Notes: generated by a model from the sequence alone, not told the origin. A stretch of DNA of 7,332 nt from an uncultured Oscillospiraceae bacterium (GCA_900769835.1 CAAGIE010000091.1:1-7332); one strand, 5' to 3'; shown: positions 1 to 6,173, counted from the first letter of the stretch. A program made the numbers and translations.

Positions 1-1065
1 CAGTGGAAAGATGTGATCGCAAAAGCGCCTACCGGCACCGGCAAAACATTTGCTTTCGGCATTCCTATGATCGAGCACGTGGATCCTGAGTGCGCAGAGG
101 TGCAGGGCCTCATTCTGGCACCCACCCGTGAACTGGCGATCCAGATCGGTGATGAGCTTCGGGGCTTGCTGACTTACTATCAGGGCATTCGCGTTGCGGT
201 GTTGTATGGCGGCGCCGGCATCGTGGGTCAGGCAAAGCAGCTGGAGAAGAAACCCCAGATCGTGGTTGCGACTCCCGGTCGTTTGATGGACCACTATAAC
301 CGCAAAAACATTCGTTTTGATAAGATCCAGACCGTGGTGCTGGATGAGGCGGACCGGATGCTGGATATGGGCTTTTTCAAGGACGTCACAAAGATCATCG
401 AAAAAGTGAAGAACAGAAAGAACCTGGGTCTGTTTTCCGCAACGATCTCCCAGGAGGTTATGACTGTTTCCTGGATGTACCAGCGGGACGAGGTGGAGAT
501 CACCATCGAGCCCAAAAAGGAAGATCGTCCGGATATTGATCAGTACAGCATTACCGTTTCTCCGTTGCAAAAGGCAGAAACGACTCTGCGCCTGATCCGC
601 AGTCAGGGCTTCGAGCGTGTGATCATTTTCTGCAACACCAAGCACATGTGCCAGCGGCTTAGTGACGATTTCCGGCGCGCCGGTGCGGATTGTGACTGCA
701 TTCACGGCGATATTCGCCAGAGCCAGCGGGAAAAGACTATGCAGAAATACCGTGACGGCAAGCTGGCGATCCTGATCGCGACAGACGTGGCGTCCCGCGG
801 TATCGACGTAGATGACGTGGAATGTGTGATCAACTTCGATATTCCGGAAGAAAATGAATATTACATCCATCGTATCGGCAGAACCGGTCGCGCAAAGCGC
901 AAAGGCGTGGCATACTCCATTATCGGTAACTTCCCGGAAAAAGCAAAATTGGACGAGATTGCAAAATACTCTAATTTCACTATTCAGCCCATGCTTCTGG
1001 GTGAGGACGGCACTTTGACAGTGGAAGAGGTCAAAGAACCGACCATCAAGAAGCGTTTCCGTTGA
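1..1065 (+). CDS. DEAD-box ATP-dependent RNA helicase (5' truncated by window edge)
   Basis: This is an ATP-dependent RNA helicase that uses ATP to unwind or remodel RNA, acting in the cytoplasm in ribosome assembly or mRNA turnover. The frame is open from base 1, so the true start and the N-terminal Q motif lie outside the window. A GTG at base 13 falls inside the Walker A region and cannot be the start. Counting from base 1 (354 residues visible), the motifs appear in order: motif I APTGTGKT at 9-16, Ia APTRELA at 40-46, TPGR at 91-94, DEAD at 115-118, SAT at 146-148, motif V ATDVASRGIDV at 260-270 and motif VI HRIGRTGR at 290-297. Both RecA-like lobes look intact. The tail after motif VI is short (about 55 residues) with no RGG or RNA-binding extension, unlike DeaD/CsdA or DbpA, so it resembles a minimal RhlE/CshA-type core. 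The stop overlaps the next gene by 4 nt. The family is certain; the exact orthologue is not. Confidence 0.96.
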   Translation, partial: QWKDVIAKAPTGTGKTFAFGIPMIEHVDPECAEVQGLILAPTRELAIQIGDELRGLLTYYQGIRVAVLYGGAGIVGQAKQLEKKPQIVVATPGRLMDHYNRKNIRFDKIQTVVLDEADRMLDMGFFKDVTKIIEKVKNRKNLGLFSATISQEVMTVSWMYQRDEVEITIEPKKEDRPDIDQYSITVSPLQKAETTLRLIRSQGFERVIIFCNTKHMCQRLSDDFRRAGADCDCIHGDIRQSQREKTMQKYRDGKLAILIATDVASRGIDVDDVECVINFDIPEENEYYIHRIGRTGRAKRKGVAYSIIGNFPEKAKLDEIAKYSNFTIQPMLLGEDGTLTVEEVKEPTIKKRFR

Positions 1066-1946
1066 CACCCCGCGAGGCAGGATTTCTGCTGCTTTCCTCC
1101 ACTTTGGGAGATCCTGTAAGAAAGGTGCTTAGCGATGCCCAGATGCGGACCTTGGCGCGTCGTGTGGGGGAAATGAAGGTGGATGATCCTGATCGGGAAC
1201 TTTCGTCAACGGATCTGGAGCGCATTGGATACTCTCGTCAGGAGGCAGATAGAATTCTCTCTCTGTTAGTGCAAACTGAGCAGCTGCAATGGTATTTGCA
1301 GAAAGCAAAAGCCGTTGGTTGCTACCCGATTACCCGGGTCAGCGGGGAATATCCGCATAAACTCCGCGTGCGGCTGGGGCTGGATTGTCCGGGCTGCCTT
1401 TGGGGCAAAGGAGATGTTCGACTACTAACCTTGCCGATGGTTGGTCTGGTGGGCAGCAGAGTTATCAAGGAGTCGAATTTGGCTTTTGCCCGTGAAACGG
1501 GATTTCAGGCGGCAAAGCAAGGTTATGTGCTGGTGTCAGGTAACGCAAGAGGCGCAGATCGTGTGGCGCAGGACGCATGCCTGGAAAATGGCGGTTATGT
1601 GATCAGTGTGGTGGCGGATGAGATGGCGTCTCTTCCTGCAAACGACCGCATATTGTACTTGTCGGAGAGTGGCTACGATCTACCCTTTACGCCCCAGAGA
1701 GCGTTGCACCGCAACCGGGTAGTTCATAGCCTGGCGGATATTATGCTGGTAGCGCAGAGCGACTTGGAGACCGGAGGAACCTGGAATGGTACGGTTACCA
1801 ATCTGCGGGGGAATTATAGCCCCGTATTTTGCTTCCGCGACGGCAGCGATGCATCCTCCCGCCTGGAACAGTTGGGAGCAACACTTGTGGATCCGGCTGA
1901 ACTGCAGGATTTTTCTGCGCTTCGGGCAGATCCTTGTATGTTTTAA
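1062..1946 (+). CDS. Divergent DprA/Smf-like DNA-processing protein
   Basis: This 294-residue protein has a Rossmann-type fold of the DprA/Smf (SLOG-like) superfamily. Canonical DprA binds incoming single-stranded DNA and loads RecA during transformation. Residues 1-80 form a helical N-terminal region like DprA's. Then come YP at 97-98, an LWGKGD stretch at 113-118, VGLVGSR at 127-133, VSGNARGAD at 158-166, a GG at 177-178 and RNRVVHSLAD at 217-226, all in DprA order and spacing. The usual GS-LITA loop is replaced by GGTWNG at 238-243, and no C-terminal winged-helix domain follows. This suggests a DprA-related paralogue rather than the standard protein. The chosen start is TTG, whose TTGA overlaps the helicase stop. 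No good Shine-Dalgarno lies upstream, so translation probably depends on re-initiation after the helicase. The next in-frame ATG (1143) also lacks a well-spaced ribosome site and would remove N-terminal helices. Superfamily is secure; a role in DNA uptake is not shown. Confidence 0.85.
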   Translation: MTPREAGFLLLSSTLGDPVRKVLSDAQMRTLARRVGEMKVDDPDRELSSTDLERIGYSRQEADRILSLLVQTEQLQWYLQKAKAVGCYPITRVSGEYPHKLRVRLGLDCPGCLWGKGDVRLLTLPMVGLVGSRVIKESNLAFARETGFQAAKQGYVLVSGNARGADRVAQDACLENGGYVISVVADEMASLPANDRILYLSESGYDLPFTPQRALHRNRVVHSLADIMLVAQSDLETGGTWNGTVTNLRGNYSPVFCFRDGSDASSRLEQLGATLVDPAELQDFSALRADPCMF

Positions 1947-1949
1947 TAA

Positions 1950-1984
1950 AAAAGTGTCTTCTCCGCTGGGGAGAAGACACTTTT
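1950..1984. terminator. Bidirectional intrinsic terminator between convergent genes
   Basis: A perfect 15-bp inverted repeat (left arm 1950-1964, right arm 1970-1984) closes a 5-nt loop. On the + strand it begins 3 nt after the DprA-like stop codon and runs into TTTTATTTT. On the - strand it directly follows the lipoprotein gene, whose TAA at 1983-1985 shares two bases with the stem, and the run out is TTTTTTATTA. Either direction therefore has a stable stem with a U-rich tail, so one element likely ends both converging transcripts. Confidence 0.93.
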
Positions 1985-2804
1985 ATTTTGCGTTGGAACG
2001 GTTTAAAAGGATCCATTCATAGCAGTATGGATTGATCCACTGGGTGCCGTCTTTGAAATCAATGGACTGCACGATAATCTTTGCGCTTTGGGCAGTTTCC
2101 GGCGCCTGGAAAATATAGTTGTGGTTGTTATTGGTGATATGGGCAACCATGGATTCTCCGTTGCCGCAGTAACTGCAGGTATTGGTGTCCACCGGAAGAC
2201 CATCTTCATCAAACCAAAGAGCAAAGAGGTACACCGATTTGATGTTGTCGGAGAGAAGTTCCATTTCCACAGTGACGGATAAGTCCTGCCAGTTGACCGA
2301 GCCAAGCTTTACATGGGGGTTTGCAACGGCTTTGCCGGCGCTTTCCCGGAGATCGTTTTCCAGGTTGGCGCGGTAGGTATCGATCTGAAATGCTTTTACC
2401 ACCGATTGCTCCCAGAGATCGATCCGCTCAGCGGTGAGAACATTGTCGCTTTCGTCCGTTGTAGAGTAAACCACACAATCGACATAAACTGCCATTTCGG
2501 GACAATCAGACTGCCACAGTGTGACATTTTTGTTGTCGGTGACTTTGCAGTCGATCATTTTACACTGGCCGATCTGCTTGCCGGTAATGTCATAGTATAC
2601 GCAGGCCAATGTTAATGATTTCAGCGGGGTATCATTAAGGGGGCGGGTAACAATATTGGCTTTTCCGTTGTATATGTAGGCAACGGCAATCTCAACCTCT
2701 GTGTTGGGGATATATTCGGTGCTTTCTTGGGTTTTATCGCGGTTGCAGGCGCAGAGGGAGAATAAAAGCAAGGGGATGAGGATAAAGCTTAATGCTTTTT
2801 TCAT
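1983..2804 (-). CDS. Two-domain extracytoplasmic lipoprotein of unknown function
   Basis: I do not recognise a specific function. The 273-residue product starts with a lipoprotein signal peptide: MKK, a hydrophobic stretch at about 4-17, and the lipobox LCAC with C20 as the expected lipidated residue. After a short linker come two beta-rich segments, roughly 36-131 and 164-265, that resemble each other. Each has a KS-(V/L)-x-L segment followed by an aromatic-rich strand and a D-x-x-G turn (LKSLTLACVYYDITGK at 61-76, IKSVYLFALWFDEDGL at 188-203). The second ends in DGTQWINPY at 252-260, a phrase like those in Firmicute DUF5780/FxLYD-type surface domains; that assignment is from memory and tentative. 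Eight cysteines follow C20, including CSYC at 210-213, which is many for an exported protein. The ATG is supported by AAAGGAG 9 nt upstream. The gene stands alone, with its own promoter and a shared terminator, and probably anchors outside the membrane. Confidence 0.85.
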   Translation of the reverse strand: MKKALSFILIPLLLFSLCACNRDKTQESTEYIPNTEVEIAVAYIYNGKANIVTRPLNDTPLKSLTLACVYYDITGKQIGQCKMIDCKVTDNKNVTLWQSDCPEMAVYVDCVVYSTTDESDNVLTAERIDLWEQSVVKAFQIDTYRANLENDLRESAGKAVANPHVKLGSVNWQDLSVTVEMELLSDNIKSVYLFALWFDEDGLPVDTNTCSYCGNGESMVAHITNNNHNYIFQAPETAQSAKIIVQSIDFKDGTQWINPYCYEWILLNRSNAK

Positions 2805-2830
2805 AGTGACTCACTCCTTTGTATGCTTAC

Positions 2831-2859
2831 AGTATAGCAGAAAAATGAGAAAAAAGCAA
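2831..2859 (-). promoter_or_regulatory. Sigma-A-type promoter of the lipoprotein gene
   Basis: Reading the - strand, TTGCTT (2854-2859) lies 17 nt upstream of TATACT (2831-2836). A TG one base before the -10 box gives an extended -10 (TGCTATACT), which can compensate for the weak -35. A Shine-Dalgarno (2813-2820) and the ATG follow. The terminator of the upstream transporter gene lies just behind, so the lipoprotein gene is probably transcribed independently. Confidence 0.65.
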
Positions 2860-2878
2860 TCGCAATCAGGCAAAAGGA

Positions 2879-2905
2879 AAAGCGGGAGCAATTTGCTCCC
2901 GCTTT
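2879..2905 (-). terminator. Intrinsic terminator of the AbrB-PLP enzyme-transporter operon
   Basis: A GC-rich 11-bp stem (2879-2889 with 2895-2905, core GCGGGAGC/GCTCCCGC) closes an AAATT loop that can pair two bases further. On the - strand the stem starts 2 nt after the transporter stop codon and is followed by TTTTCCTTTT. It ends the three-gene operon before the lipoprotein promoter. The + strand side also has a short T-rich run, but no + strand gene needs it. Confidence 0.88.
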
Positions 2906-2907
2906 GT

Positions 2908-3834
2908 TTACAGTTCTTCGCTGACTGCCAGTAAGAGGATACCGATGATCACAATGGCAATGAATATATAGGTCTTTAACTTCAGTTTTTCCTTCAGGAA
3001 GATGTGGGAAAGTACAAAGGACACGATGCAGGTGGAGGAGATGATGGGTGCGGCAATCGCATCTGCGCTACCCAGGGCATAAACATAGGTGAATTGGCCG
3101 GCGGTTTCAAATACAGCGGCAAGGACTTTGTCGCGGTTCTGCTTAACGGGGCCGAATTTAACTTTCTTTGCTTTCAGGAAGATAAACAGACCCAACGCAA
3201 ACAGAGCGAAAGTCAGTTCATAGCTGGTATTGGCAACGGCTTCAATGGTGTCCTCGTTTACGTTTACCAGGGGAGAAGCGGAAATGTCGTCGATCAGGAA
3301 ATATGCGTCATCCAGGAATGTGCCGAATGCGTCCAGCAGGGCGTACAGAAAGGGCATACAGAATGCAATAATGGCCATTTTCTTGCCCAACTGCTTTTTT
3401 CTCGTGGTCTCGCCGTGGTTTTCTGCGTAGCTGACACCCAAAACGCCAACTGCGATCACAGCAATGGAGATCCAGGTGAACCAGGAGAAACGCTCGTGGA
3501 GAATAATAGCAAACAGAGGGACACAGATAATACCTGCGGTGTTCTCAATGGGGTCGGAAATGGACTCTTCAATGAAACGCATTCCGAAGTAGGAGAACGC
3601 CATAGAGAATATGTAGAACAGAGAAACGGGGAGATAACGCAGGATGTTCATAGGATCAAAGTGGATATCCTGCGTCAGAAGTGTGAAGATTGCGTGAGCG
3701 CCCATAACGACGCCGACCCAGACGCAGATCTTTAAGTGGGAATACTTTTCTTGGGCTTGTGCACCTTTTTTATAGAAAAGTTCTGCAGTACCCCAAAGCA
3801 GGGCAGTGCCAATGGCGAAAAATAACCAAGACAT
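2908..3834 (-). CDS. EamA/DMT-superfamily membrane transporter (10 TM)
   Basis: This is a 308-residue integral membrane protein of the drug/metabolite transporter superfamily, whose members commonly export amino acids, their derivatives or other small metabolites. I count about ten hydrophobic segments, near residues 2-19, 35-53, 64-84, 98-113, 118-137, 153-171, 205-220, 237-255, 258-280 and 286-304, which fits two five-helix EamA repeats. Repeat signatures are visible: a small-residue helix plus HERFSW at 113-118 in the first half, and APIISSTCIVSF followed by LKEKL (262-284) in the second. An unusually long acidic loop (about 174-204) separates helices 6 and 7. The ATG is preceded by AAGGAGGA, which overlaps the stop codon of the upstream PLP enzyme gene 12 nt away. 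The two are therefore very likely co-translated, and the substrate may be related to that enzyme's. The actual substrate and direction cannot be read from sequence. Confidence 0.92.
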   Translation of the reverse strand: MSWLFFAIGTALLWGTAELFYKKGAQAQEKYSHLKICVWVGVVMGAHAIFTLLTQDIHFDPMNILRYLPVSLFYIFSMAFSYFGMRFIEESISDPIENTAGIICVPLFAIILHERFSWFTWISIAVIAVGVLGVSYAENHGETTRKKQLGKKMAIIAFCMPFLYALLDAFGTFLDDAYFLIDDISASPLVNVNEDTIEAVANTSYELTFALFALGLFIFLKAKKVKFGPVKQNRDKVLAAVFETAGQFTYVYALGSADAIAAPIISSTCIVSFVLSHIFLKEKLKLKTYIFIAIVIIGILLLAVSEEL

Positions 3835-3840
3835 AAAGGA

Positions 3841-3848
3841 TCCTCCTT
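3841..3848 (-). promoter_or_regulatory. Ribosome binding site of the transporter, overlapping the upstream stop codon
   Basis: On the - strand AAGGAGGA lies 6 nt before the transporter ATG at 3834. Two of its bases are part of the TAA stop (3847-3849) of the PLP enzyme gene. A terminating ribosome would therefore release on top of the next gene's near-perfect Shine-Dalgarno, which argues for coupled translation. Confidence 0.85.
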
Positions 3849-5130
3849 ATAATGTTACAAGACCTGCTTCGACCATTTTTTGCAGGCTCATTAAAATACC
3901 CATCTTTGCGTGGTACCAGGTCAGACCGCCCTGGAAATAAACCGCATAGGGGGGCCGGATCGGGCCATCAGCGGAGAGTTCGATGGAAGAACCCTGAATG
4001 AATGCACCTGCCGCCATAATGACCTTATCATTATAACCGGGCATATCCCAAGGCAAGGGCGTTGCAAAGGAATCCACCGGCGCTGCGGCCTGGATACCCT
4101 TACAGAAGGCGATCATACCTTCCTCGCTGCCTAATTCTACCGCCTGGATAATGTCGTGGCGGGACTCTGTAGCGTTGGGAACGCACTTAAAGCCAAGGGG
4201 TTCGTAGAGATTTGCGGCGAAGATCGCACCCTTTTCGGCGCCTGCAACCACAGTGGGTGCCAGGAAGAAGCCCTGATACAGAGAGAGCATTAAGCCCAGA
4301 TTTGCGCCAACTTCCTGACCTAAGCCGGGAGCAGACAAACGGTAGGCGCAACGATCCACACAAGCCTTGGTGCCGCAGATGTAGCCGCCAATGGGAGCCA
4401 AACCACCGCCGGGGTTCTTAATGAGAGAGCCGACAACCATATCTGCACCAACATCAGAGGGTTCGATGGTTTCCACAAACTCACCGTAGCAGTTATCTAC
4501 CATGCAGATCACATCGGGCTTGACACTCTTACAGAATGCGATCAGCTCACCGATTTGCGCCACAGAGAAGGTGGGGCGGGTGGCATAACCTTTGGATCGC
4601 TGAATGGTGATCAATTTTGTCTTTTCATTGATTGCTGCGCGAATAGCATCGTAATCAAAGGTGCCGTCGGGGAGAAGATCAGCCTGGCGATAGGTCACAC
4701 CGTATTCCTTCAGCGAACAAGGACTTTCGCGGATTCCGATAACCTCTTGCAGGGTATCATAGGGAAGTCCGACGGGGGAGAGCAGTTCGTCGCCGGGGAG
4801 AAGATTTGCAGAAAGGGCAACAGTCAGTGCGTGGGTGCCGCAGGTGATCTGGGGACGCACCAGAGCGGCCTCGGTGTGGAACACTTCGGCGTAAACTTTC
4901 TCCAGATTGTCACGACCCACATCGTCATAGCCGTAGCCGGTGGTGGCGGCAAAGCAGGCGGCAGAAACGCGGTGCTTCTGCATAGCGGAGATCACCTTCG
5001 CCTGATTGTATTCAGCGATCTTATCGATGGCGGCAAAACGCTCCTGCAACTTTGCGACTGCTTTCTCGCCGTATGCATAGACGGCAGGAGAAATGCCGAT
5101 CTCATTGTAAAACTCAATTAACTTATCCAT
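3847..5130 (-). CDS. PLP-dependent methionine gamma-lyase-like / aluminium-resistance family protein (YnbB type)
   Basis: This is a 427-residue fold-type I PLP enzyme of the family annotated 'aluminium resistance protein' or 'methionine gamma-lyase family' (PF06838, Bacillus subtilis YnbB). It is related to Cys/Met metabolism enzymes that cleave or form C-S bonds, but the substrate of this branch is not established as far as I know. Visible PLP features are an N-terminal region with TTGYGYDD at 63-70, the TCGTHAL cofactor-phosphate region at 96-102, MVDNCYGEF at 210-218 with D212 expected to contact the pyridine nitrogen, and GSLIKNPGGG at 234-243 with K238 as the expected Schiff-base lysine. 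Conserved glycine/proline-rich segments continue to the C-terminus (IRPPYAVYFQGGLTW). Length is normal for the family and nothing looks broken. Its ATG lies 2 nt after the AbrB-domain gene's stop with a modest AAAGAGG 7 nt upstream, inside that gene. A transporter gene follows 12 nt downstream. Confidence 0.93.
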   Translation of the reverse strand: MDKLIEFYNEIGISPAVYAYGEKAVAKLQERFAAIDKIAEYNQAKVISAMQKHRVSAACFAATTGYGYDDVGRDNLEKVYAEVFHTEAALVRPQITCGTHALTVALSANLLPGDELLSPVGLPYDTLQEVIGIRESPCSLKEYGVTYRQADLLPDGTFDYDAIRAAINEKTKLITIQRSKGYATRPTFSVAQIGELIAFCKSVKPDVICMVDNCYGEFVETIEPSDVGADMVVGSLIKNPGGGLAPIGGYICGTKACVDRCAYRLSAPGLGQEVGANLGLMLSLYQGFFLAPTVVAGAEKGAIFAANLYEPLGFKCVPNATESRHDIIQAVELGSEEGMIAFCKGIQAAAPVDSFATPLPWDMPGYNDKVIMAAGAFIQGSSIELSADGPIRPPYAVYFQGGLTWYHAKMGILMSLQKMVEAGLVTL

Positions 5131-5132
5131 AG

Positions 5133-5372
5133 TTATGCCTCTTTATCAGTTGTTTCGAAAATTTGGTCCGCGATGGAGGAGAGAACCTCGGGTCTGGATA
5201 CGATCAGACCTTTTCCTTCCTCACCCACGATCAGCAAGGTGTCACCCGGCTGAATGTTGAATAATTCACGGGCCTCTTTCGGGATTACGATTTGCCCGCG
5301 GTCACCGACCTTCGCAGTGCCGAATACTCTGCGGGACGGGCCTTTGCCTAGAATGTGTTTGCCTCCGGCCAT
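5133..5372 (-). CDS. AbrB/MazE/SpoVT-domain transcriptional regulator
   Basis: This small, 79-residue DNA-binding protein has one swapped-hairpin AbrB domain at about 18-60. Within it, KVGDRGQIVIPKEARELFNI (21-40) is the family signature, followed by PGD at 42-44 and a second beta strand TLLIVGEEGKGLIV at 45-58. A basic N-terminal arm (KHILGKGPSRR) could contact DNA and a short acidic tail ends the protein. AbrB-domain proteins act as dimers or tetramers at A/T-rich promoters. There is no toxin gene beside it, so a MazE-like antitoxin role is unlikely, and it is much shorter than SpoVT. The ATG is well supported by GGAAAGGAG about 6 nt upstream. It is the first gene of an operon with a PLP enzyme and a transporter, so it plausibly controls that operon, including itself; the tandem 9-mer at the transcript start is a candidate site. 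Control of this operon is inference. Confidence 0.92.
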   Translation of the reverse strand: MAGGKHILGKGPSRRVFGTAKVGDRGQIVIPKEARELFNIQPGDTLLIVGEEGKGLIVSRPEVLSSIADQIFETTDKEA

Positions 5373-5387
5373 AGGAATCTCCTTTCC

Positions 5388-5405
5388 TACTTTTCATACT
5401 TTTCA
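5388..5405 (-). repeat. Perfect tandem 9-mer at the predicted transcript start (candidate operator)
   Basis: On the - strand TGAAAAGTA occurs twice back to back, between the -10 box (5414-5419) and the Shine-Dalgarno of the AbrB-domain gene. It covers roughly positions +2 to +19 of the expected transcript. An A-rich tandem repeat there could be an operator for the AbrB-type regulator it precedes. A chance low-complexity repeat remains possible. Confidence 0.45.
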
Positions 5406-5413
5406 CACAATGG

Positions 5414-5442
5414 ATTATACAGAAAATCGCCCCGGTTGTCAA
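5414..5442 (-). promoter_or_regulatory. Perfect-consensus sigma-A promoter of the AbrB-PLP enzyme-transporter operon
   Basis: On the - strand TTGACA (5437-5442), a 17-nt spacer and TATAAT (5414-5419) match the consensus at all twelve positions. Transcription should begin near 5407, giving a leader of about 35 nt before the AbrB-domain ATG. Such a strong promoter usually needs repression to be kept in check, consistent with an operon that starts with a DNA-binding protein. The -35 box sits in the loop of the hairpin at 5428-5452. Confidence 0.88.
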
Positions 5443-5452
5443 TACCGGGGCG
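5428..5452 (-). terminator. Hairpin downstream of the zinc peptidase gene, overlapping the next promoter
   Basis: A perfect 8-bp all-GC inverted repeat (CGCCCCGG at 5428-5435, CCGGGGCG at 5445-5452) closes a 9-nt loop. On the - strand it starts 13 nt after the zinc peptidase stop codon and is followed by ATTTTCTG, a short U-run, so it probably acts as that gene's terminator, perhaps incompletely. Its loop contains the TTGACA of the next promoter, so it could instead, or also, be a dyad operator. Confidence 0.68.
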
Positions 5453-5465
5453 AAGAGATATCCGA

Positions 5466-6173
5466 TCAATCATCACGACGCGTCAGCAACACAAGCCGGA
5501 GAAGCTGAGCGGCAGAAACCAATACTGCGGCAACATAGGTCATTGCGGCGGCAGTCAGGGTTCTCCGTGCGCCTTTTTGCTCTTCATCGGTCAACATATC
5601 TGTCTGGTCGATGGTGCTGAGGGCTCTGCGGCTGGCGTTGAATTCTACAGGAAGCGTAACCAGCTGGAAAAGCAGGGACAGACTGAAACAAAGAATGCCG
5701 ATCTCAATGAAAATGCTGTAAGCGTTACCCAGAGAAGCCATAAGAAGACCCAGGAGGATCAGAGGCATAGCAAGACCGGAACCGATATTCACAACCGGTA
5801 CCAGTGCGGCGCGGAGTTTGATGGGGGAATAGTTCTTGGCATATTGTACGGCGTGTCCGGCTTCGTGGCAGGCAACACCGATGGCGGCAGTGGATGTGGA
5901 GCCATAAACGCTGTCAGACAGACGGATGACATTTGTCTTGGGGTCGTAATGGTCGGTAAGATTGCCCGCGACCTTTTCGATCCGTACGTTGGAAACACCG
6001 TTGGCAGATAAGACACGCTGAGCGGCTTCTGCGCCGGTAATGTTTCTGCGGGACATTTGTTTAGAGTATTTCTTAAATGTTGTGTTGACCCGGATGCTTG
6101 CAACAGAAGCAAGTATCACGCAGGGCAAAAGTAAAATCAGATAATATGCATCGATACCGTAAATAGGAAACAT
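5466..6173 (-). CDS. YugP-type membrane zinc metallopeptidase (Zn_peptidase_2 family)
   Basis: This is a 235-residue membrane-embedded neutral zinc metallopeptidase of the family containing Bacillus subtilis YugP (PF04298). The zinc-binding motif HEAGH is at 103-107, with H103 and H107 as ligands and E104 as the catalytic base. E177 in PVEFNASRRA (175-184) is the likely third ligand. Hydrophobic segments lie near 8-28, 122-149, 151-176 and 205-230, so the active site is next to the membrane. Segment 40-100 (GAEAAQRVL, LTDHYDPKTNVIRLSD) matches the family's conserved pre-catalytic part. The physiological substrate is unknown for the family. I place the start at ATG 6173, not at the GTG three codons upstream, because the Shine-Dalgarno AAAAGGAG overlaps that GTG and lies 8 nt before the ATG. 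The gene is alone on its transcript, with its own promoter and a hairpin after the stop, and diverges from the PAP2 gene. Confidence 0.93.
   Translation of the reverse strand: MFPIYGIDAYYLILLLPCVILASVASIRVNTTFKKYSKQMSRRNITGAEAAQRVLSANGVSNVRIEKVAGNLTDHYDPKTNVIRLSDSVYGSTSTAAIGVACHEAGHAVQYAKNYSPIKLRAALVPVVNIGSGLAMPLILLGLLMASLGNAYSIFIEIGILCFSLSLLFQLVTLPVEFNASRRALSTIDQTDMLTDEEQKGARRTLTAAAMTYVAAVLVSAAQLLRLVLLTRRDD

Noticed and set aside
3004..3735. Long + strand open frame (243 codons) opposite the transporter gene
   Set aside because: It lies wholly antisense to a clear 10-TM transporter, its product is polar and low in conserved pattern, and it has no fitting ribosome site. It is best explained by codon bias of the true gene.
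4555..5121. Open + strand frame (188 codons) opposite the PLP enzyme
   Set aside because: It is antisense to a full-length conserved enzyme, its glycine-rich product looks like a mirror of the real codons, and it has no independent promoter or ribosome site.
5133..5372. AbrB-domain protein as the antitoxin of a toxin-antitoxin pair
   Set aside because: No small toxin gene is adjacent. The neighbours are a metabolic enzyme and a transporter, so a regulatory role fits better.
5388..5452. Riboswitch or structured leader ahead of the AbrB-PLP enzyme operon (for example an S-box, given the Met/Cys-like enzyme)
   Set aside because: The predicted leader is only about 35 nt, too short for a SAM or T-box element, and the hairpin lies upstream of the expected transcript start.
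5355..6011. Long + strand open frame (218 codons) opposite the AbrB promoter and zinc peptidase
   Set aside because: It runs through a strong promoter and antisense to the HEAGH peptidase, and the product resembles no family I know.
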